Source: an uncultured Bacilli bacterium (GTDB lineage: Bacteria; Bacillota_I; Bacilli_A; RFN20; CAG-826). Taken from it: a stretch of DNA of 35,360 nt. Numbering within the stretch: position 1 is the first letter of the stretch; every line of letters starts with the position of its first letter. Shown piece by piece: positions 31,263 through 35,360 of the stretch. The translations under genes were made by a program, and so were the position numbers. The stretch spans positions 1-35,360 of the forward strand of contig CALWDE010000005.1 of the NCBI GenBank assembly GCA_944376605.1. The letters run 5' to 3'. Under the pieces are notes generated by a model. The model made no database searches, was not told where the DNA came from, and saw only the letters and a list, made by a program, of their open reading frames with translations.

Positions 31263-32141
31263 TTAATGCTTTGCCATCATTTTCTTCGCCATCATCAAAA
31301 TGAGGCGGTTTGTAGCAGGAACTTTCTCAATATCTTTCTTAAGTTTTAACTCTTTTAAAGCGTTATCTGCGAAGTCCACGCACAAATCAACACCAGATAT
31401 AAAAGATGCCATTTCGGAATTTAAGAAGACGATAGGGGAAGCCATTTCTTCGCTTCTTGCAAGACGAAGGGCAAGACCAGCTTCCTTCAATAACGCCTCT
31501 GCTCCCCCGGCCATTTTTTCAAATTCATCTTTCATACCAGTATCGGTTGAGCCAGGCATCACATTATTGACGCGGATGCCTTTCTTACCAAGTTTACAAG
31601 CAAGTTCTGCGCTATATTGCGAAAGGCAACGTTTCGAATAAATATAAGCAAAAGTCGAGGGGGAAGCTTTTACAAGTCCGTCGATAAGGCGATTCACCTC
31701 ATCCCAGTTAGAAGCATGAACAACTTTGTTTTGTTCTTTCATATATGTTTTCCAGTGTAAACCTGCTGTGCTAGAGACAAAGACAACGCTTCCGCCGCTC
31801 TCCATTCTCTTCTCCAAATACTCTTCTGTGAGATATTTATTCGCTGTGAAGTTGCAGTTAAAAGTCGTGCGGTAATCTGTTTTGGAACCGGATAATCCTG
31901 CAATTCCAAAGAAGCAGTCAATATGAGAAGGAACCTTCTTCATTGCTTCATCAATATTCTCTTTCTTCGATAAATCACAAGTTATGAACTCCGTTATCCC
32001 CTCAACTGGGCAAGGATTTAAATCAAAAGCGTAAACTTTCGCCCCAAGATCAACAAGCATTTCAACGGTTGCTTTTCCCATTCCGCTTGAAGCACCAGTC
32101 ACAAGACAAACTTTATCTTGATATCCAAAATAATCTTTCAT
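31263..32141 (-). CDS. Short-chain dehydrogenase, hydroxysteroid-dehydrogenase-like
   Basis: A complete 292-residue SDR. The cofactor motif TGASSGMG begins near residue 15. FDLNP after the second strand, with its Asp, points to NAD(H) preference. The active site has FVSSTAG and YIYSK. An inserted helical region between these (YMKEQNKVVHASNWDEVNRL) and the late GSTDTGMKDEF segment resemble SDRs annotated as 3-alpha-hydroxysteroid dehydrogenase or carbonyl reductase in gut bacteria. A role in bile acid or other ketone reduction is possible but not shown. The start has AAGGGAGAG upstream. It has its own leader with TATAAC, separate from the antiporter gene. Confidence 0.85.
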   Translation of the reverse strand: MKDYFGYQDKVCLVTGASSGMGKATVEMLVDLGAKVYAFDLNPCPVEGITEFITCDLSKKENIDEAMKKVPSHIDCFFGIAGLSGSKTDYRTTFNCNFTANKYLTEEYLEKRMESGGSVVFVSSTAGLHWKTYMKEQNKVVHASNWDEVNRLIDGLVKASPSTFAYIYSKRCLSQYSAELACKLGKKGIRVNNVMPGSTDTGMKDEFEKMAGGAEALLKEAGLALRLARSEEMASPIVFLNSEMASFISGVDLCVDFADNALKELKLKKDIEKVPATNRLILMMAKKMMAKH

Positions 32142-32234
32142 AAAACTCTCCCTTTTGCTAAGAAAGTTATATCACGTTTTCTTTTATCCAAAAAGTTAAG
32201 AAATAGACAAGATACCATGTGTTTTTGGAATGAT

Positions 32235-33644
32235 TTATTTATATTTATCATTTCTCTGCCGGGCAATTTGGAAACGATATCCCCCTCTTCGCTCTTTTCG
32301 CCAGTCATGAGAGAGTGGGGCAGGTTCCTCAAGCGTTTTCTCTTCTTCTGCGCTTTTTACTGGAGGCTCTTCTGGTACAGGTAACACAGGTAAAGAAAAC
32401 ATCGTTTCTTCCTTTTTCTTTTTACCGCTTTCTAAAGCCTCTTTTGAGATAGCTCCACTTTTTACTAACGCAGTTTTTGCTAAAACTGGCCCGATCATTT
32501 CATAAAGGACGGAAGAACAAAGAATAATGGATAAAAAGGTATCGCCAATAGAAGAAGGAAGCATTCTTTGCCCCATAAAGGCTAGTCCAATGGCTACACC
32601 CGCTTGAGGAGCTAAAGCGAAACCTAAATAAATTCTTGTTTTCTTCTCACTTTTTGTAATTAACGCACCAAAATAAGCGCCAAAATATTTACCAATCAGA
32701 CGAACAGCGAAATAAATCACACCCACTAAACCAATTGTCATGAAAGAAGAAAAGTCCATATTCATTCCACTCATCACAAAGAAAAGCAACATGATTGGTG
32801 GACTAAAATGATCCACATAGCGGAATATTTTCTCGTCTTTTGCAAAATTGACATAACTAGCGCCAAACACCATGCAGGAGAGTAAAGGAGAAATGTTTAA
32901 TAAAATACAAGCGCCGCTAATAAGAGAAATAAAAGCTACTGCAAGAATAAGACGAGAGTTTGGAGAACGTCCTTTCATGAGAACTTTTAATAGAAGCCCT
33001 GCTAAAAATCCGATCACCAAGAACAAAAGGTTATAGCCAATCGGAAGTAAAATCTCACTAATATTGACGCTTCCCTTTTCTAGTGCTTCTACTAAAGAAG
33101 AAGCGAAAGTAAAAGCTAATAGACATACCACATCATCAAGAGCAACAACAGAGAGAAGTGTTTCTACGAACTCCCCTTTCGCATTGAACTCTTTAATTGT
33201 CATAAGTGTAGAAGCTGGCGCGGTCGCCGTAGCTATCGCCCCAAGAAGCAAAGCAAAATTCCACCCTAGAGAAGGAAAGCATACCCCTATAACAACCGTA
33301 ACAAGGATGCCAGCGAGCAAGGCTTCCATTAAAGTAATAAGGATTACCCGTCCTCCTGTCGCTTTGATGACTTCTTTTTTAAAGAATTTCCCCACGCCAA
33401 AAGCAATAAAGCCAAGCGCTAAATCGCTAAGAAAAGACATATTAGAAAGAATGGTTGGTGAAACAAGATCTAAAACAAAAGGACCAATAAGGATTCCGCT
33501 TAAAATATATCCAGTTACATTTGGTAACTTCAGTAATTTTGTAATACGAGAAAAAAGGAAGCCTGCAAGAAACATAATCGCAATCGCAATTAAGATGGTT
33601 GCCCCACCAAGCCCCTCATAATATTCATATAGTTTTAAGGACAT
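32235..33644 (-). CDS. CPA2-family cation/proton antiporter
   Basis: A 469-residue membrane protein with 12-13 helices, of the KefB/NapA-like CPA2 group that exchanges Na+ or K+ for H+. The first helices include LPNVTGYILSGILIGP, the conserved GxLLGP-type entry. The ion-binding pair Asp-Asp in VVALDDVVCLL is typical of electrogenic exchangers. The C-terminal 70 residues form a Pro/Glu/Lys-rich soluble tail without an NAD-binding RCK domain. The start ATG has AAAGGAGAAAT upstream. It is divergent from a LysR regulator 120 bases away, the usual layout for a regulated antiporter. Which cation is moved is not decided by sequence. Confidence 0.9.
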   Translation of the reverse strand: MSLKLYEYYEGLGGATILIAIAIMFLAGFLFSRITKLLKLPNVTGYILSGILIGPFVLDLVSPTILSNMSFLSDLALGFIAFGVGKFFKKEVIKATGGRVILITLMEALLAGILVTVVIGVCFPSLGWNFALLLGAIATATAPASTLMTIKEFNAKGEFVETLLSVVALDDVVCLLAFTFASSLVEALEKGSVNISEILLPIGYNLLFLVIGFLAGLLLKVLMKGRSPNSRLILAVAFISLISGACILLNISPLLSCMVFGASYVNFAKDEKIFRYVDHFSPPIMLLFFVMSGMNMDFSSFMTIGLVGVIYFAVRLIGKYFGAYFGALITKSEKKTRIYLGFALAPQAGVAIGLAFMGQRMLPSSIGDTFLSIILCSSVLYEMIGPVLAKTALVKSGAISKEALESGKKKKEETMFSLPVLPVPEEPPVKSAEEEKTLEEPAPLSHDWRKERRGGYRFQIARQRNDKYK

Positions 33645-33698
33645 AGATTTCTCCTTTCGCTCTTTCTTTTTGAAAATTGCTTCCCTATCATAGAGATA

Positions 33699-33717
33699 TA
33701 AGTAATAAGGAAACTTA
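33699..33717. promoter_or_regulatory. LysR-type box between antiporter and regulator
   Basis: TAAGT-N9-ACTTA is an interrupted inverted repeat of T-N(11)-A type in the 120-bp divergent region. The LysR protein would bind here to control both directions. The -10 TATGAT for the antiporter lies next to it on the minus strand. Confidence 0.4.
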
Positions 33718-33764
33718 ATCTTTCTATATGGATATATAAAGGTTTCTTATGTTGGAGGGTATTT

Positions 33765-34649
33765 ATGATTGATGCAAAACTACTAACTGTACTTAAAGTA
33801 AACGATCTTGGTAGTTATACAGAGGCTGCCAAAGAGCTAAATCTTACCCAGCCTGCTGTAAGTCTTCATTTAAAAAGCCTAGAAAAAGAACTCGGAATTA
33901 AAATATTTAACCGAACCGCAACTGGGATAAAACCCACAAAAGACGGGGAAATTCTTATCAAATATGCAAAAAGAATTGCCTCCATGTATAAAGAGTTAGA
34001 CTTAAAACTAAAAGATCGAGAAACGAATAAAAGAAGTTATTTAATCGGAATTACTCATACTTCAGAGAGTAACTTAATTATCGAAGTACTCTCTACTTAT
34101 GCCTATCATCACCCAGAAGTGAAAATAAAAATTAAAACAGATTCCATAAAAAAACTTTATGAGAAACTCTCTTCTTATGAGATTGATTTAGCTTTTATTG
34201 ATGGTAAAGCAAGTAAAAAATATTCTTCTATTCTCCTAGATACGGATACTTTAGTTGCTGTGCTTAACAAAAATCATCCTTTAGCAAAAAATGGTATTAT
34301 TCAAATTGAAGAGTTAAAAAGAGAAAAAATGATTCTTCGTTCTTCCTCAAGTGAGACAAGAACCCTTTTCCAAAGCGCAATTAATAATGAAGGATTGTCA
34401 CTCGATGATTTCAATGTCATTATGGAAATCGATAATATCGCCACAATTAAAGACCTTATTTCCGAAAATCCTTTTGTTTCTGTTTTGCCTAAAAGTGCTT
34501 GTTACCTCCACGCGAAAGATTTGGCAATTGTCCCAATTGAAAACCTCCATATGAGCAGAGAAATTAATATTGTCTTCCCAAAAGACTTCTCTGACCGTGC
34601 TTTTTTAGAAGAGATTACTTCTTCCTATCAAAAGAAAATCGAACGGTAG
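33765..34649 (+). CDS. LysR-family transcriptional regulator
   Basis: A 294-residue LTTR. Residues 1-60 are the winged helix (GSYTEAAKELNLTQPAVSLHLKSLEKELG). A linker helix follows, and residues of about 92-294 form the periplasmic-binding-like effector domain (YLIGITHTSESNLIIEVLS, IDLAFIDG, VSVLPKSACY). Length is normal. GGAGGG precedes the ATG by 7 bases. Divergence from the antiporter suggests it activates that gene in response to Na+ or pH, like NhaR, but the effector is unknown. Confidence 0.92.
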   Translation: MIDAKLLTVLKVNDLGSYTEAAKELNLTQPAVSLHLKSLEKELGIKIFNRTATGIKPTKDGEILIKYAKRIASMYKELDLKLKDRETNKRSYLIGITHTSESNLIIEVLSTYAYHHPEVKIKIKTDSIKKLYEKLSSYEIDLAFIDGKASKKYSSILLDTDTLVAVLNKNHPLAKNGIIQIEELKREKMILRSSSSETRTLFQSAINNEGLSLDDFNVIMEIDNIATIKDLISENPFVSVLPKSACYLHAKDLAIVPIENLHMSREINIVFPKDFSDRAFLEEITSSYQKKIER

Positions 34650-34709
34650 TTTTTGCATTTTCAAGAATTTCGTACGCGTTTTGCCAAGATATTCAAACTT
34701 TTGTCCCTC

Positions 34710-34798
34710 AAAAGTTCCAAAATCGCAATACTTCTAACCTTAAAAAGTTCCAAAATCGCAACACTCTTATCTGCAAAAAGTTCCAAAATCGCAATACT
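34710..34798. repeat. Three 33-bp tandem repeats with 23-bp conserved core
   Basis: The core AAGTTCCAAAATCGCAA is found with its G at 34714, 34747 and 34780, an exact 33-base period. Each copy has a conserved stretch of about 23 bases and 10 variable bases. Because the unit is a multiple of three, open frames on both strands give 11-residue repeats (LKSSKIAILLT on plus, SIAILELFKVR on minus). Neither strand offers a good start and ribosome site. The area from the LysR stop to 35172 has no gene that I can support; this array and the CAATTTGG pair are its only clear structures. Confidence 0.75.
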
Positions 34799-34887
34799 AG
34801 GCTTAATCTCTATCCCAAAAATGAAGGAAAAATAGTTATTGATATGTTTGTTCTTATAAAAAAATTAAATGAATTAACAAATGTTTT

Positions 34888-34922
34888 CGGCAATTTGGCG
34901 AAAAACCAACCGGCAATTTGGC
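34888..34922. repeat. Direct repeat pair CGGCAATTTGGC
   Basis: Two exact copies of CGGCAATTTGGC lie at 34888-34899 and 34911-34922, a 23-base period. The first is also framed by the inverted bases TTTTCG and CGAAAA. A related CCCAATTTGGGC occurs near position 93-104 beside the transposase fragment. Function unknown; could be a mobile-element end or a protein-binding site. Confidence 0.6.
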
Positions 34923-35172
34923 AAAGTATCCTACCTATAAAATATATGTTTTTTATCTCTATTCTCTGCAACAAAGAGTCCTAGAAACCTTCCTTTCCGC
35001 AAAAAGATATAGAAATTAAAGTTTTTTTAAAAAACAAATTAGTTATCTAGGTTCTTTTTTCTATAGTGATTTCGACTGTTTTTCCAATATCTATCGAATG
35101 GTTTTCTCTTTTTTTATCAAGGCTTAGATTATAAAGGCGAAAGATAACAAACTTATTTTTAGGTATCCATTA

Positions 35173-35360
35173 TCATCTTGTCGGCTGGTTATTTATACCT
35201 TTTGCCTGTTTTAAGTCAAGCAACCAAAGAGCGATTGCCACGGCTGTCGTCAGTATGATCCCGACAACCAATATCCAGTTCAGTTTTAAGACGAATGACG
35301 ACAACATCACATTGACAAAACCGTGGAAGAGCATACACAGCGGCAGACATTTTGAACGCT
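35173..35360 (-). CDS. C-terminal fragment of a membrane protein, probably CPBP-family protease
   Basis: The minus strand holds an open frame of 62 codons that enters from the right edge and stops at 35173. It reads CLPLCMLFHGFVNVMLSSF followed by a second helix WILVVGIILTTAVAIALWLL and a short basic tail. The His in a small-residue helix, followed by Asn three residues on, resembles the last conserved motif of CPBP intramembrane metalloproteases (Abi/CAAX type), often linked to bacteriocin immunity. The codons (CTG, GTC, ACG) and base composition look more GC-rich than the rest of the window, which suggests transfer. Family is tentative. Confidence 0.5.
   Translation of the reverse strand, partial: RSKCLPLCMLFHGFVNVMLSSFVLKLNWILVVGIILTTAVAIALWLLDLKQAKGINNQPTR

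Noticed and set aside
34710-34798. CRISPR array from the regular repeats
   Set aside because: Variable parts are only about 10 bases, there are three units, and no cas genes are near. The 33-base period is a simple tandem repeat.
34653-34835. A 60-residue gene after the LysR regulator
   Set aside because: It would need a TTG start directly after the LysR stop with no ribosome binding site, and its content is only the translated 33-bp repeat.

Overview
The window looks like a piece of a low-GC Bacillota chromosome, from an anaerobic fermenter close to Erysipelotrichia or the RF39/Mollicutes side of Bacilli. This is inferred from several things. Codons are AT-rich and proteins are Lys/Glu-rich. 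TGA is used as a stop (for example at the end of csoR). Shine-Dalgarno sites are of the AAAGGAGG type. The membrane-anchored surface protein lacks an LPXTG motif. The redox metabolism is a Rex/AdhE/[FeFe]-hydrogenase-like set. The exact taxon cannot be fixed from the sequence alone.

Left end (1-4120): the start of a truncated IS3-like transposase lies a few dozen bases from tRNA-His. A secreted membrane-anchored surface protein follows, then a GNAT-NUDIX fusion diverging from a TrmH/SpoU-type RNA methyltransferase. The last two genes start only 20 bp apart, apparently from one bidirectional leaderless promoter.

Central redox operon (4117-13932, minus strand): nine genes in order of transcription. 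They are rex, adhE, a thioredoxin-like [2Fe-2S] ferredoxin, a sensory-type [FeFe]-hydrogenase-like protein with FeS and PAS domains, a SpoIIE/PP2C phosphatase, a group-B-like [FeFe]-hydrogenase protein, and three unrecognised proteins that look YbjN-like. Gaps are 30 bp or less and there are several overlaps. Rex would sense NADH/NAD+ and control ethanol formation by AdhE. The hydrogenase-like/PAS/phosphatase set looks like a redox or H2 sensing and signalling branch in the same transcript. The three terminal proteins are the least explained part.

Metal and ion block (14090-19122, minus strand): a ZIP metal transporter with its own promoter, csoR-copA with a CsoR operator inside the csoR promoter, and a CLC chloride channel/antiporter. 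CopA carries a second HMA domain at its C-terminus, preceded by a strong internal Shine-Dalgarno and ATG. It may therefore also yield a separate CopZ-like chaperone.

Plus-strand block (19215-28548): a NatAB-like ABC exporter, a large lipoprotein with repeated domains and a small single-domain paralog, oligoendopeptidase F, a 5'-truncated SDR remnant (minus strand) and a GH31 glycosidase.

Right part (28583-34649): an MFS pseudogene, a MarR regulator and a DUF368 (PopT-type) polyprenyl-phosphate transporter form a minus-strand operon with a palindromic operator. An XRE regulator with a SHOCT-like tail, a full-length SDR, and a CPA2 cation/proton antiporter with a divergent LysR regulator follow. 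The last 700 bp hold three 33-bp tandem repeats, a pair of CAATTTGG-containing repeats, and the C-terminal end of a probable CPBP membrane protease with codon use unlike the rest, suggesting an accessory or recently acquired segment.
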